The position numbers and the translations under genes are program-made. A model generated the notes under the pieces. That model had not been told where the DNA came from. It ran no database searches and saw only the letters and a list, made by a program, of their open reading frames with translations. DNA of 60,116 nucleotides from Cellvibrionaceae bacterium (GTDB lineage Bacteria; Pseudomonadota; Gammaproteobacteria; Pseudomonadales; Cellvibrionaceae): the NCBI GenBank assembly GCA_021151525.1, contig JAGKXD010000012.1, forward strand, positions 1-60,116, written 5' to 3'. Of the stretch, positions 42,955 to 51,929 are shown piece by piece. Position 1 is the first letter of the stretch; every line of letters starts with the position of its first letter.

Positions 42955-43043
42955 CCAAGATTTAACATGAATCAAACTGGTAATTTTCAGTTTTAACGTG
43001 AATAATATTAATAGTTGGCCTTGATCTGCGCCAAGGAGATCCC

Positions 43044-43958
43044 ATGCTTGAAATCCGCCATTTAAAAACCCTTATTGCCCTCCGTGAAACCGGTAGTTTG
43101 GTTGAAGCTGCCGAGCGGGTTTTTCTCACGCAATCAGCCTTGTCCCATCAACTCAAAGAACTTGAGTCCAAGCTGGATTGCGAGCTGTTTATTCGAAAAA
43201 GTCGCCCCTTACGCTTCAGCGAAGCGGGTAAGCGGCTGTTATTGTTGGCCGATGATGTTTTGGCGCGGGTGGATGATGCGGAACGCGATATTAAGAAGCT
43301 GATTCACGGTGAGGCGGGGCGGTTGTTTATGGCGATTGAGTGCCACAGCTGCTTTAACTGGCTCATGCCCACTGTTGAAATTTACCGCAACCAGTGGCCC
43401 GCCATAGAGTTAGATTTTTCCGGCGGCTTCACTTTCGAGCCTCTGCCGGCATTAGCGCAAGGCGAAATTGATTTGGTAATCACGTCAGATCCGCAACCTA
43501 TTAAGGGCGTGGAATACGTGCCGCTGTTTTCCTATGAGATGCACATTGCAATCGCCAACCAACATCCGCTGGTAGCAAAAGCATTTTTGGAGCCGCAGGA
43601 TTTGGTGGATCAAACACTCATTACTTATCCGGTGGAGCGCAGCCGTTTGGACGTGTTTAAGCAGTTTTTGAATCCTGCTGGAGTCGAGCCACTGGGTGTT
43701 CGTACATCGGAGCTGACATTAATGATGGTGCAACTTGTGGCGAGTGGTCGTGGCGTTTGTGCCTTGCCGAACTGGGTATTGGCAGAGTATGCAGATAAGC
43801 AATTAATCAGCGTGCGATCAGCCGGCGAAAAAGGAATCTGGCCTACGCTCTATGCCGCCATTCGCGAAGAGCAATTGAGCACTGGTTATGTACAAGACTT
43901 TTTGAGTTTGGCAAAGGCTCATTGCTTGAAAAATTTGCAGGGGGTAAAGCAGGTTTAG
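43044..43958 (+). CDS. metR: LysR-type regulator, MetR
   Basis: A 304-residue LysR-family activator that in relatives uses homocysteine as co-inducer for metE and related genes. The winged helix-turn-helix is at the N-terminus (MLEIRHLKTLIALRETGSLVEAAERVFLTQSALSHQLKELE), and the effector-binding domain follows (about 90-300). The N-terminus MLEIRHLKTL and the segment AIECHSCFNWLMP closely fit MetR. It is divergent from metE with a 135-base shared control region, which supports the call. AAGGAG sits just before the start. Confidence 0.92.
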   Translation: MLEIRHLKTLIALRETGSLVEAAERVFLTQSALSHQLKELESKLDCELFIRKSRPLRFSEAGKRLLLLADDVLARVDDAERDIKKLIHGEAGRLFMAIECHSCFNWLMPTVEIYRNQWPAIELDFSGGFTFEPLPALAQGEIDLVITSDPQPIKGVEYVPLFSYEMHIAIANQHPLVAKAFLEPQDLVDQTLITYPVERSRLDVFKQFLNPAGVEPLGVRTSELTLMMVQLVASGRGVCALPNWVLAEYADKQLISVRSAGEKGIWPTLYAAIREEQLSTGYVQDFLSLAKAHCLKNLQGVKQV

Positions 43959-44088
43959 GCGCCATATTAGCTAAAAAGCTACAGCGAATTGTATGTTCTT
44001 AAAAGGTGATTAACACTTTCGGGAATTTTGCCCTAAGCTCAATCATGGGTGTTTGAAAATTCGCCAAATTATAGGAAGGACTAGCAAG

Positions 44089-45711
44089 ATGCTTAGCTCA
44101 CAAACAATCAAAAATAAGTTAATAGGTTTAACTTTACTGGGTTTGGTGGTGACGGGGATTGTAGGCGTTTATTGTTATCAGGGGATTTTGAGCCTCAACA
44201 GCGCCATGAATAACATAGCGGTGAGCAACACGATTATGCGCAACCACATGTATGCGGATATGTTGCACGATAGTTTAAACTCCGATGTCAATGCAGCACT
44301 GCTGGCGACCGAAAACGTTGGTGGCAATGATATAGCTTCGGTTGAAACAGAATTAAAAGAGCACTCAGCGTTGTTCACCGAGGCATTGAACAAAAACGAT
44401 AAACTAATTACCGATCCCAAAACTCGTTCTGCGTTAACAAAAACCTTACCTGTCTTGCGAAACTATATTGCAACTGCCGATAAAATTGTCACTACTGCAA
44501 AGACTAATCGCCAAGCGGCAATCAACATGATGGATGAGTTCCATAAATCCTTCACCGCGCTTGAAGTTGAAATGGAAGGGCTCACCGAATTAATTGAAGC
44601 TGACGTTGCATCAACTAAAAAAAATGCCTTGGATCATGAAGCCAATACTGCAACAGTGCTGATTATTATTTCTGTTCTTGTGGTAGTGGTGATGGTTTTT
44701 ATTTCCTCTCTTGTTATTAAAGATATTACCGCGCCTATGGAGGCATTAGTGCAGGCGTCTGAACGAGTTGCTGCAGGAGATTTGACCTTGAGAATTGATG
44801 ATTCTCGTTCAGATGAACTGGGCAAGTTGGCAAGATCAATGGAAAAAATGCGTGCGAATTTATTAAGCGTTATTTCCCAAATCAGTTTTACGACAACAAA
44901 ACTATCAGAATCTGCAGATGATATTTTAAAAGTCACTAACGAAGTGTCTGGCCATATGCTTGGGCAACGTTCTGAAACAGAGCAAGTTGCTACGGCGATG
45001 AATCAAATGACTGCAACAGTTCACGAAGTATCTCGCAACATTTTGGCTGCGGCAAACTCGGCACAACAAGCCTCAAATGAAACAGATATGGGTAGCAAAA
45101 TTGTGCAGGAGGCAGTGCAATCCATTACGGTGTTGGCAGATCAAATTAGTGAAGCATCGGAAATTATTAATCAAGTTGAAAGTAACACTCACAATATTTC
45201 TTCGGTGTTGGATGTCATTAAAAGTATTGCAGAACAAACTAATTTGCTTGCGTTGAATGCAGCAATTGAAGCGGCGCGCGCAGGGGAGCAGGGGCGTGGG
45301 TTCGCCGTGGTTGCAGATGAAGTTCGTACGCTTGCAAGCCGCACGCAACAATCCACAGGCGAAATTAACGAAATGATTAGCCAATTGCAAAAGGGTTCGA
45401 AATCGTCAGTAGATGCAATGAACAAAAGTTGTGAGCAGGCAGGCTTGGTTGTGACTAAAGCTGAAAATGCGGGAAAATCTTTAACGACAATTGCGGGCAC
45501 AGTGGCAAAAATTTCTGAGTTCAGCTCACAGATCGCAACGGCTGCAGAAGAGCAAACAGCGGTGTCAGAAGAAATTAATCGCAATGTTGTTCATATTAGC
45601 CAAGCGGCAATTTACACCGCTGATGGCGCGCAAAAAACCTCAGATACGGCTAATCGTTTGGCCAAAATTACCTTGGATCTACAGAATCTGGTTAAGCAGT
45701 TTAGAGTGTGA
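44089..45711 (+). CDS. Methyl-accepting chemotaxis protein
   Basis: A 540-residue chemoreceptor. The ATG at 44089 has GGAAGGA upstream; the frame from a TTG at 44053 is less likely. Helix 1 (about 10-32) and helix 2 (about 190-212) flank a four-helix-bundle periplasmic domain of about 155 residues. HAMP (about 213-265) leads to the signalling hairpin with the conserved tip EQTNLLALNAAIEAARAGEQGRGFAVVADEVR (about 395-430). There is no C-terminal pentapeptide for CheR tethering. Ligand is unknown. With motY it indicates a flagellated cell. It is monocistronic. Confidence 0.93.
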   Translation: MLSSQTIKNKLIGLTLLGLVVTGIVGVYCYQGILSLNSAMNNIAVSNTIMRNHMYADMLHDSLNSDVNAALLATENVGGNDIASVETELKEHSALFTEALNKNDKLITDPKTRSALTKTLPVLRNYIATADKIVTTAKTNRQAAINMMDEFHKSFTALEVEMEGLTELIEADVASTKKNALDHEANTATVLIIISVLVVVVMVFISSLVIKDITAPMEALVQASERVAAGDLTLRIDDSRSDELGKLARSMEKMRANLLSVISQISFTTTKLSESADDILKVTNEVSGHMLGQRSETEQVATAMNQMTATVHEVSRNILAAANSAQQASNETDMGSKIVQEAVQSITVLADQISEASEIINQVESNTHNISSVLDVIKSIAEQTNLLALNAAIEAARAGEQGRGFAVVADEVRTLASRTQQSTGEINEMISQLQKGSKSSVDAMNKSCEQAGLVVTKAENAGKSLTTIAGTVAKISEFSSQIATAAEEQTAVSEEINRNVVHISQAAIYTADGAQKTSDTANRLAKITLDLQNLVKQFRV

Positions 45712-45738
45712 TTTTGTAATTTAATTTTATGTGGGCAA

Positions 45739-45776
45739 AAAAAAGCCCTGCCCGAATATCAGGCAGGGCTTTTTTG
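45739..45776. terminator. Bidirectional terminator, chemoreceptor / tpx
   Basis: AGCCCTGCC (45744-45752) and GGCAGGGCT (45762-45770) with a nine-base loop, flanked by an A run and a T run, between convergent stops. Confidence 0.85.
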
Positions 45777-45787
45777 TTTTTCTGACA

Positions 45788-46291
45788 TTAGCTGTTAAGC
45801 AAAGCTTTCAACGCTGCATCATAATTGGGTTCGTTAGCAATCTCGCTCACCAATTCAGTGTGCAATACCTTGCCATCAGTACCCAATACAACGACGGCAC
45901 GTGCAGTCAAACCTGCCAATGGGCCATCAGTCAATTTCACGCCGTAGCTAGACGCGAAATCAGAGCGGAAAGCAGATGCAGGAATTACATTGCTCAAACC
46001 TTCTGCGCCGCAGAAACGTGCCAATGCAAAGGGTAAGTCTTGTGATGCACAAACAACTACAGTGTTGTCCAGTGAGCTGGCTTGTGCGTTAAAAGTGCGT
46101 ACCGATTGTGCACAAGTTGGAGTATCAACACTTGGGAAAATATTTAATACCACGCGCTTACCGGCCAAGCTCTCACCCGTTACTTCAGAGAGATCAGTTT
46201 TAACCAAGTTAAATGCAGGTGCTTTGCTACCAACTGCAGGAAGATCGCTATTGGTGTGGAATGGGTTGCCTTTCAGTGTAACTGTTGCCAT
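45788..46291 (-). CDS. tpx: Thiol peroxidase
   Basis: A 167-residue atypical two-Cys peroxiredoxin of the Tpx group, which reduces hydroperoxides using thioredoxin. The peroxidatic Cys60 is in PSVDTPTC and the resolving Cys94 is in ARFCG, the normal spacing for Tpx. Motifs GNPFHTNSDLPAVGSKAPAF and the C-terminal PNYDAALKAL match the family. It has its own promoter and a strong convergent terminator. Confidence 0.95.
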   Translation of the reverse strand: MATVTLKGNPFHTNSDLPAVGSKAPAFNLVKTDLSEVTGESLAGKRVVLNIFPSVDTPTCAQSVRTFNAQASSLDNTVVVCASQDLPFALARFCGAEGLSNVIPASAFRSDFASSYGVKLTDGPLAGLTARAVVVLGTDGKVLHTELVSEIANEPNYDAALKALLNS

Positions 46292-46421
46292 GGAATAACT
46301 CCTGTGAGGTGGATTTTACAGAACCAGTTAAGTGAACCTAGTTGATGGAGGCAGAGCGCTAAATTACAAGGGTGTACCCTAATAAATTTGTATGATGATT
46401 GTAACGAGCTTTTGATCGAAG

Positions 46422-46952
46422 CTATTTTGCTTGGCGCAGTTGCTTACGTTTATGCCACGCTCGAGTAACATGCCAGCGCCAGTATAGTTGCATGACAAAG
46501 TACCCAAGCGCACCTGCAAGAAGCCCAGTAATCCCGCATCCTAAAAGCACAGGTTTCCAAATTAAGCCTAGGCTGCTCATAAACCACTCAAGGCTAATGG
46601 CGCTGGGGTCGAACGAAATTTTTTCTGATTGAAGTATAAACGCGCCAATCGTATAACTAATAACTAAGATGAAAGGTGTGGTGACGGGGTTGCTCACCCA
46701 AGCGAGTGCAACGGCAATGGGTAGATTGCAGCGAAATACTAAAGCGGCGAGTGCAGAAAGCGGCATTTGCCCGGGAATAGGCAATATGGCGATAAGTAAC
46801 CCCCAGAAAAAGGCGACTGATACCGAGTGACGATTTAGGTGAAATAAATTTGGGTCGTGCAGAAAGCGCTCAAACATACGCAAGGCGGGATTGCTTTTAA
46901 TCATTTCCGGCGTGGGAAAGAAGCGTTTCAGAAGGTTTCGCGCCATAGTCAA
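46422..46952 (-). CDS. DUF2062 membrane protein
   Basis: A 176-residue protein with the DUF2062 pattern: FLHDPNLFHLNRHSVSVAFFWGLLIAILPIPGQMPLSALAAL, then WVSNPVTTPFILVISYTIG. Two or three membrane helices are visible (about 45-70, 80-110, 135-160). Function is not known; in Pseudomonas relatives lie near competence or envelope genes. It is divergent from rsmJ. Confidence 0.85.
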   Translation of the reverse strand: MTMARNLLKRFFPTPEMIKSNPALRMFERFLHDPNLFHLNRHSVSVAFFWGLLIAILPIPGQMPLSALAALVFRCNLPIAVALAWVSNPVTTPFILVISYTIGAFILQSEKISFDPSAISLEWFMSSLGLIWKPVLLGCGITGLLAGALGYFVMQLYWRWHVTRAWHKRKQLRQAK

Positions 46953-47116
46953 TCACGTGTTGTCAGCAAGTTTACAAGCATCATTTAAAGTCGGCTGCAT
47001 TATGCATAAGTTTGATGACAGGTTCTATGTTGGTGGCGGGAATACGGAATCTGATTGGACGATTGTCCGCTTTTGTATATAGTCGCGCCCGTCTTAAAAT
47101 CCCACGGCGAGCAAAT

Positions 47117-47938
47117 ATGAGTACCGATGAACTTTGGGTTGTATGTCAACAACAGTCGCTGCTATCGCAAGCACAGCGCTTGGCAGAACAGCTGCAGCGG
47201 CCGCTGAAGGTGGATATTGATTTTGCATCCTTAAGTCAGCCTGCGTTCGTCGTAGTGTTTAACGAGCAGGGTGTTGCGCTACAACAAACAGGCCGCAAAG
47301 CGCCGGGGCCAATTCGCGCCGAGTTTGCTGAAGGCTCGGTAGATCACCGTCGAAAATTCGGTGGCGGTAAAGGCCAATTGATTGCTAAAGCCGTAGGTGT
47401 TAAAGCTGGTGTTTATCCCAAGGTATTAGACGCAACAGCGGGCTTAGGAAAAGACGCCTTTGTTCTTGCAACGCTTGGTTGTTATGTACAAATGCTTGAG
47501 CGCTCGCCTGTGGTACATGCGCTCTTGGCAGATGGTTTGGTGCGAGCGAGTCAGTATGGTGAAGATCCTGAACTCGCACAGATTATTAAGCGCATGGAAT
47601 TGCTGGCTGTTGATAGTCAAAACTATCTGGCAGATTTAATTGACCATCAGCGCCCTGACGTGATCTACCTAGACCCAATGTTTCCTGAGCGTCAGAAGTC
47701 GGCAGATGTGAAAAAAGAAATGGCTGCCTTTCATCACGTGGTCGGTAAAGATGAGGACGCCGATGCGCTGTTGGAAAAAGCTATCGCAAAAGCGTTGTAC
47801 CGCGTAGTGGTTAAGCGCCCGCGCAAGGCTCCATTTATTGCAAACAAAACACCCTCTTATCAGCTAGAAGGTAAGTCGAGCCGTTACGATATTTATACGA
47901 TTAAAAAAATGCCGGAGTCTTTGGGTAGTCATGAATGA
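47117..47938 (+). CDS. rsmJ: 16S rRNA m2G1516 methyltransferase RsmJ
   Basis: A 273-residue SAM-dependent methyltransferase that modifies G1516 of 16S rRNA. The ATG at 47117 is chosen over 47012 because GGCGAG lies just before and the length then fits E. coli RsmJ (250). The SAM-binding motif I is VLDATAGLGKDAFVLA, and the catalytic-region motif is IYLDPMFPERQKSADVKKEM. HRRKFGGGKGQLIAKAVG is typical of the family. The next gene overlaps its end by eight bases. Confidence 0.93.
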   Translation: MSTDELWVVCQQQSLLSQAQRLAEQLQRPLKVDIDFASLSQPAFVVVFNEQGVALQQTGRKAPGPIRAEFAEGSVDHRRKFGGGKGQLIAKAVGVKAGVYPKVLDATAGLGKDAFVLATLGCYVQMLERSPVVHALLADGLVRASQYGEDPELAQIIKRMELLAVDSQNYLADLIDHQRPDVIYLDPMFPERQKSADVKKEMAAFHHVVGKDEDADALLEKAIAKALYRVVVKRPRKAPFIANKTPSYQLEGKSSRYDIYTIKKMPESLGSHE

Positions 47939-48563
47939 TATTGATGAGCTTTTATTGGATAGCGTTGCAGACGCATTAGTCGCACAAGGCTATTGGATTG
48001 GCGATGACCTGTTGCCGAGCAATTTGACTCGCGCATTGCTCAAAGATTTCGAACAGTTACAAGCAGAAGAATTTAAGTCAGCTGGTATTGGTCGCCAGAT
48101 GGATTATCAATTACAAGAAACAATTCGCGCCGATAAGATTCATTGGATAACGGATAAAACCCCAGCAACAGCAGATTTTTTGCAGTGGATGAATCTATTG
48201 CGTGAAGGAATGAACCGCCGATTATTTATGGGGCTGTTTGATTACGAAAGCCATTTTGCGCATTATCCTGTTGGTGCCTTTTATAAAAAACATCTCGATG
48301 CCTTTCGTACGAAAGGCGGGCAGGTACAATCAAATCGTGTGCTCTCTACAGTATTTTATTTGAATGAACATTGGCTTCCAGAAAATGGAGGCGAATTGGT
48401 AATTTACGATGAAAATGACACGTGCGTTATTCAAAAAGTAGTACCTGTGTTTGGGCGTATGGTCATTTTTCTCAGTGAAAAATTTCCTCATGAAGTCCTT
48501 AGCGCAAATCGTGAACGAAAAAGTATTGCGGGCTGGTTTCGAATTAATGAGGGTGCATTCTAA
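47931..48563 (+). CDS. 2-oxoglutarate/Fe(II) oxygenase (SM-20/PKHD type)
   Basis: A 210-residue dioxygenase. The iron site is H-x-D in KKHLDAF (about 120-126) plus the distal His in FPHEVLSA, and Arg in RKSIAGWFR binds 2-oxoglutarate. Related bacterial proteins hydroxylate protein proline residues, for example on EF-Tu, but the substrate here is unproven. The gene overlaps rsmJ by eight bases and its stop overlaps the start of the small Cys protein by one base (TAATG), so the three form a tight operon, suggesting a translation-related role. Confidence 0.88.
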   Translation: MNDIDELLLDSVADALVAQGYWIGDDLLPSNLTRALLKDFEQLQAEEFKSAGIGRQMDYQLQETIRADKIHWITDKTPATADFLQWMNLLREGMNRRLFMGLFDYESHFAHYPVGAFYKKHLDAFRTKGGQVQSNRVLSTVFYLNEHWLPENGGELVIYDENDTCVIQKVVPVFGRMVIFLSEKFPHEVLSANRERKSIAGWFRINEGAF

Positions 48564-48748
48564 TGGGTAATGTTTTGCCATTTAAACGTCCGTCACCCTT
48601 TGAAAAACACAAAGGTAAAACTCTTTGCAAAAGTGGCTTTCACAAATGGAAAATAAAAACTGACAAAAAGTTTGATGTAAAAGAAGGGAAATTAGTGACT
48701 GTTTTTGAATGTGAGCGCTGTGGTGCCACCAAAGTGGAAGCACGTTAA
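48563..48748 (+). CDS. Small conserved-looking protein with paired cysteines
   Basis: A 61-residue basic protein (MGNVLPFKRPSPFEKHKGKT at the start). It contains one Cys before GFHKWK and a CERCG pair near the end, which could hold a metal with the His. It is translationally coupled to the oxygenase gene and convergent with the sensor kinase, whose stop overlaps by four bases. Its position in the operon and compact motif argue that it is real. I do not recognise a named family and give no function. Confidence 0.75.
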   Translation: MGNVLPFKRPSPFEKHKGKTLCKSGFHKWKIKTDKKFDVKEGKLVTVFECERCGATKVEAR

Positions 48749-50262
48749 TCAGTAATTGCTTTCACGCCAGGCAGTGTAAACCAAAAAACACCGCCTTCGC
48801 CTTCGGCCTCTTCATAGCCAACTTCCCCGTGTAAGCGTTGAATAATTCGTTTTACGATTGATAAACCTAAACCATGACCTTCCGATGAGTGAGGGTCAAG
48901 GCGTGAAAATTGAATGAACAGTTCAGCGCGGCGAGCCATCGCAATACCCTTGCCGTGATCGCGCACCCAGCACTTAATCATATTGTCTTCGGTAGTCGCA
49001 CAACCTATTTGAATGTTGGGTGGGGTGCCGCCGTATTTAATTGCGTTAGAAATATAATTAGTCCACACCTCTTCAATCCATTGTGAATAGCCCATCGCGT
49101 TTTTCCACTCGCCAACAAACTCAATGCTCGCTGCGTGCTGATTTGCCATTTGGTCTAATCGTTCGCAAGCCTCTTCCGCTAACGCACGCAAATTAATAAT
49201 ACTGGGGCTTACATCGTCTGTGCGCCGAACGCTGGCGAGCAATAATAATGCATCAATAATGGCACTCATTTTTCGTGCAGTACGATTAATAATGCTAGAT
49301 GACTCTTTAGTTTGTTCAGGTGCCAACTGTATTTTTTCAGACTGCATGAGTGCCGATACGCCAACAATGGTTGTTAGCGGCGTTTTGAGATCATGTGCAA
49401 CGCTATGAGCATAAGCATCCAACTCCCGGTTTTGGGCTTCAAGCTCATCGGACTGCAATTCAAGTTGATGTGTTTTTTCAACTAACTCTGCAGTGCGTTC
49501 TTTCACTAATTCTTCGAGGTGTTCTTTGTGTTTAATTAATTCTAATTTAATTAATCGCCGCTTTTCTAAGCCTTCTTTTAATGTGGTTTGCATTTGGTTT
49601 ATTGAATTAACCACTATATCCAATTCATCCACTCTGCCATTCTGCATACGCTTTAAAACTAATGGCTGGTCGAGATTGTTTAGATCTAAATTTTCAGCAA
49701 AGTCAGCCATTGTTTTCAGGTGCTTGGATATCCACTGTTTAAAAATAAAAAGTACGAATAAAGCGCCTAGCAATATAGTTACCAACGTAGTAATGGCAAT
49801 GCCGATAGATTTTTCTAACAAGCGATTAATGATCAGCTGATCCGTTAATTCAACTTTTAATGTGCCTAGTGGGTAAGTGAAGTTGCCTTCGCGATAAATC
49901 AAAGGATACTGACGGGACTCAATAGGTTTGTTGGGGATGAGTTGGTTGCGGCTTTGGATGTGATGAGTTTCATCGGTGAGCTCCACTAATCCTACATTTG
50001 GCAAATTGGCAATACTGCTGAGTAGTGCATCTATTTGTGCATCATCAACAACCCAGAGCCCGGATACTAAATTGGAAATGTAGCTTGATTCTATTTGTGT
50101 GTATTCCTGTTTTGCTTCATCAATCGATTGTTGATAGCTAACACCAATTTGTAGTGCGCTTACAGCAAGCGCAATTAAAATGCTGTAAACAGATGTGGCT
50201 AACATAATGCGTAAACTTAAACGCTGCGTTAGTTTTGTGTTGAATTCACGTTGTTTAGACAT
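48745..50262 (-). CDS. Membrane sensor histidine kinase
   Basis: A 505-residue kinase. The ATG at 50262 overlaps the upstream stop as TAATG and has AGAGG ten bases before. Helix 1 (about 18-40), periplasmic region (about 41-150), helix 2 (about 153-180), HAMP-like linker, long coiled coil (about 245-290), and HisKA with the phospho-His in VAHDLKTPLTTIVG (about 288). The HATPase shows NAIKYGGTPP, DHGKGI and GHGLGLSIV. It has no receiver and there is no response-regulator gene next to it. The gene upstream encodes a periplasmic binding protein, its probable ligand-sensing partner. Confidence 0.9.
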   Translation of the reverse strand: MSKQREFNTKLTQRLSLRIMLATSVYSILIALAVSALQIGVSYQQSIDEAKQEYTQIESSYISNLVSGLWVVDDAQIDALLSSIANLPNVGLVELTDETHHIQSRNQLIPNKPIESRQYPLIYREGNFTYPLGTLKVELTDQLIINRLLEKSIGIAITTLVTILLGALFVLFIFKQWISKHLKTMADFAENLDLNNLDQPLVLKRMQNGRVDELDIVVNSINQMQTTLKEGLEKRRLIKLELIKHKEHLEELVKERTAELVEKTHQLELQSDELEAQNRELDAYAHSVAHDLKTPLTTIVGVSALMQSEKIQLAPEQTKESSSIINRTARKMSAIIDALLLLASVRRTDDVSPSIINLRALAEEACERLDQMANQHAASIEFVGEWKNAMGYSQWIEEVWTNYISNAIKYGGTPPNIQIGCATTEDNMIKCWVRDHGKGIAMARRAELFIQFSRLDPHSSEGHGLGLSIVKRIIQRLHGEVGYEEAEGEGGVFWFTLPGVKAITD

Positions 50263-51161
50263 TAATAATTTTCCTCTGGCGAAAACCAAAAACTTTTTTC
50301 GCTGAGTGGCGTACGCGAAGGTAATAGCGGATTGTTAATGTGAATAATTTTTCGTTGGTTTAAGTTTGATTTACGAATTGTTTCACTAAAATGATGCTCA
50401 AATAATTTTTTAAATGAACCGTCATTAATGGCCAAAAGCAAACCTTTTTCAATATCTTCCGCAAGCGCTCTATTCTTTTTGTTTACAAAATAATAGAGCG
50501 CCGTCGGGTAGTGCAGTAATAAGTTCGATTCAATGGCGAGGCCGTGGTTGGGGTGTGCCTTTAGTTCTAGTTCAATTTCAAGTAGCGATCGCGGAAAGTA
50601 TTGAATGTGGTTACGCGCCAACATATCAAATAATCCTTCGTAAGTGCTGCTTCCAGAAATGAGGAAGTTGTTGGCTTGTAGAATTTGCGTGTCGGGCCAA
50701 TCGTGACCTTGGCCTGCGCGTAATGTCGCAAGTTGTTCAGCTGTTTCCAGTGAGCTAAACAGTGTTTGATCTTTGGCTTGAATTAAAAACAATCGCCAAC
50801 CAAAAAGACCTCTATCGATAGGAATGCGAATCGGCAGTAATTTTTCTTCACGTGCGCTCGTTGTGAAGGTCCAAGTAACTTCAAGTCCTTGATTGGCTTC
50901 AACTAGGCGCATACCACGCTCTTGTTCAGTATGGAATGGAGTGGGTTCTAATTGATAAGGCTTGCCCGATTTGGCGAGGCACAATGCGAGTAACTGAGAG
51001 TAGTAATAAACTCGATCATCGGTGGCTGATTCGGCGCGTGGATAATGAACAATAATATGTTCAGCAGCGCTGGCGAAATTAATAAAAAACAACCCGAGGC
51101 CAGAAAAAACTAAACCTAGAGTCCTGCAAAATGACTGAAGGAGAGGGCTGTTCCAATTCAA
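50262..51161 (-). CDS. Periplasmic solute-binding-like protein coupled to a sensor kinase
   Basis: A 299-residue exported protein with signal peptide (about 1-32, ending ASA) and a type-II periplasmic binding fold: AEHIIVHYPRAESATDDRVYYYSQLLALCLAKSG, later a TLRAGQGHDWPDTQIL segment and a C-terminal EDIEKGLLLAINDGSFKKLFEHHF. This fits the SBP-3-like 'transporter substrate-binding' proteins that often pair with kinases rather than permeases. No ABC permease or ATPase lies nearby, so a sensory role is more likely than transport. Its stop overlaps the kinase start. Confidence 0.82.
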   Translation of the reverse strand: MNWNSPLLQSFCRTLGLVFSGLGLFFINFASAAEHIIVHYPRAESATDDRVYYYSQLLALCLAKSGKPYQLEPTPFHTEQERGMRLVEANQGLEVTWTFTTSAREEKLLPIRIPIDRGLFGWRLFLIQAKDQTLFSSLETAEQLATLRAGQGHDWPDTQILQANNFLISGSSTYEGLFDMLARNHIQYFPRSLLEIELELKAHPNHGLAIESNLLLHYPTALYYFVNKKNRALAEDIEKGLLLAINDGSFKKLFEHHFSETIRKSNLNQRKIIHINNPLLPSRTPLSEKSFWFSPEENY

Positions 51162-51275
51162 GTGGGTACCGAGTACTAAAGTTGCTTTGCCTTAAAGATT
51201 AGCACCAGCTAGAGAAATGTCGAGACCATAAAAGGAAGTCGCCACCCGCTGAAGCGGGGGGCGAAGTGCGCAAAC

Positions 51276-51761
51276 TTAGTGGTGGTGATGACCGCCAGCG
51301 CCGTGCGCGTGACCATGTTCCAATTCTTCTGCCGTAGCAGCGCGAACCTCGGCAACTTCCACATCAAATGTTAAATCAACGCCTGCTAATGGGTGGTTAC
51401 CATCAATAGTCACGTTATCGCCTTCAACTTTAGTGACGGTTACAACTTGCAAGCCGTGCTCAGTTTCTGCGTGGAATTCCATGCCAACTTCAATCTTGTC
51501 GATACCGCTGAACATGTTAGAGGGCAATTCCTGCACCATGCTGTCATCGCGCACACCGTAAGCTTCTGCGGCGGGAATGCTCACTTTGAATTTGTCGCCA
51601 ACAACTTTACCAACCAAGGCTTTTTCCAAGCCTGGAATGATGTTGCCTGCACCGTGCAAATACGCCAAAGGCTCTTGGCCTTCAGATGTATCAATAACTT
51701 TGCCTTCGGCATCGGTCAAGGTGTAGTGAATGCTAGCAACTGAATTTTCTGCAATGTTCAT
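51276..51761 (-). CDS. slyD: FKBP-type peptidyl-prolyl isomerase, SlyD-like
   Basis: A 161-residue SlyD-type chaperone/isomerase. The FKBP half-domains (about 1-68 and 122-147) flank the insert-in-flap chaperone domain (about 70-120). Signature: GNIIPGLEKALVGKVVGD and the YGVRDDSMVQELP segment. The C-terminal tail is His-rich (HGHAHGAGGHHHH), which in SlyD binds nickel and helps hydrogenase maturation; here it is shorter than in E. coli and lacks the Cys. It is single-cistron. Confidence 0.93.
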   Translation of the reverse strand: MNIAENSVASIHYTLTDAEGKVIDTSEGQEPLAYLHGAGNIIPGLEKALVGKVVGDKFKVSIPAAEAYGVRDDSMVQELPSNMFSGIDKIEVGMEFHAETEHGLQVVTVTKVEGDNVTIDGNHPLAGVDLTFDVEVAEVRAATAEELEHGHAHGAGGHHHH

Positions 51762-51929
51762 AGGTTTTTTCCAATCGTTAAATAATAAAAATTAATAAGT
51801 AAATCAGCTCTGCATCATAAGCGATGGTAGTACAAGGCAAAAATGATTTAAAAAAATGAAGCCTACATAAAGTAGGAGGGTATTTTTTAAATCATCTTTA
51901 ACGCCGTAATACCGAGCGCAATAGCTGGG

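Noticed and set aside
40470..43043. Cobalamin or SAM riboswitch before metE
   Set aside because: The 135-base divergent region is too short and lacks the conserved boxes; LysR-type palindromes explain it better.
51162..51275. Short hairpin CGCCACCCGCTGAAGCGGGGGGCG upstream of the SlyD stop as a regulatory RNA
   Set aside because: Its position after slyD on the minus strand makes a terminator more likely than an RNA gene, and the T tail is poor, so I list nothing.
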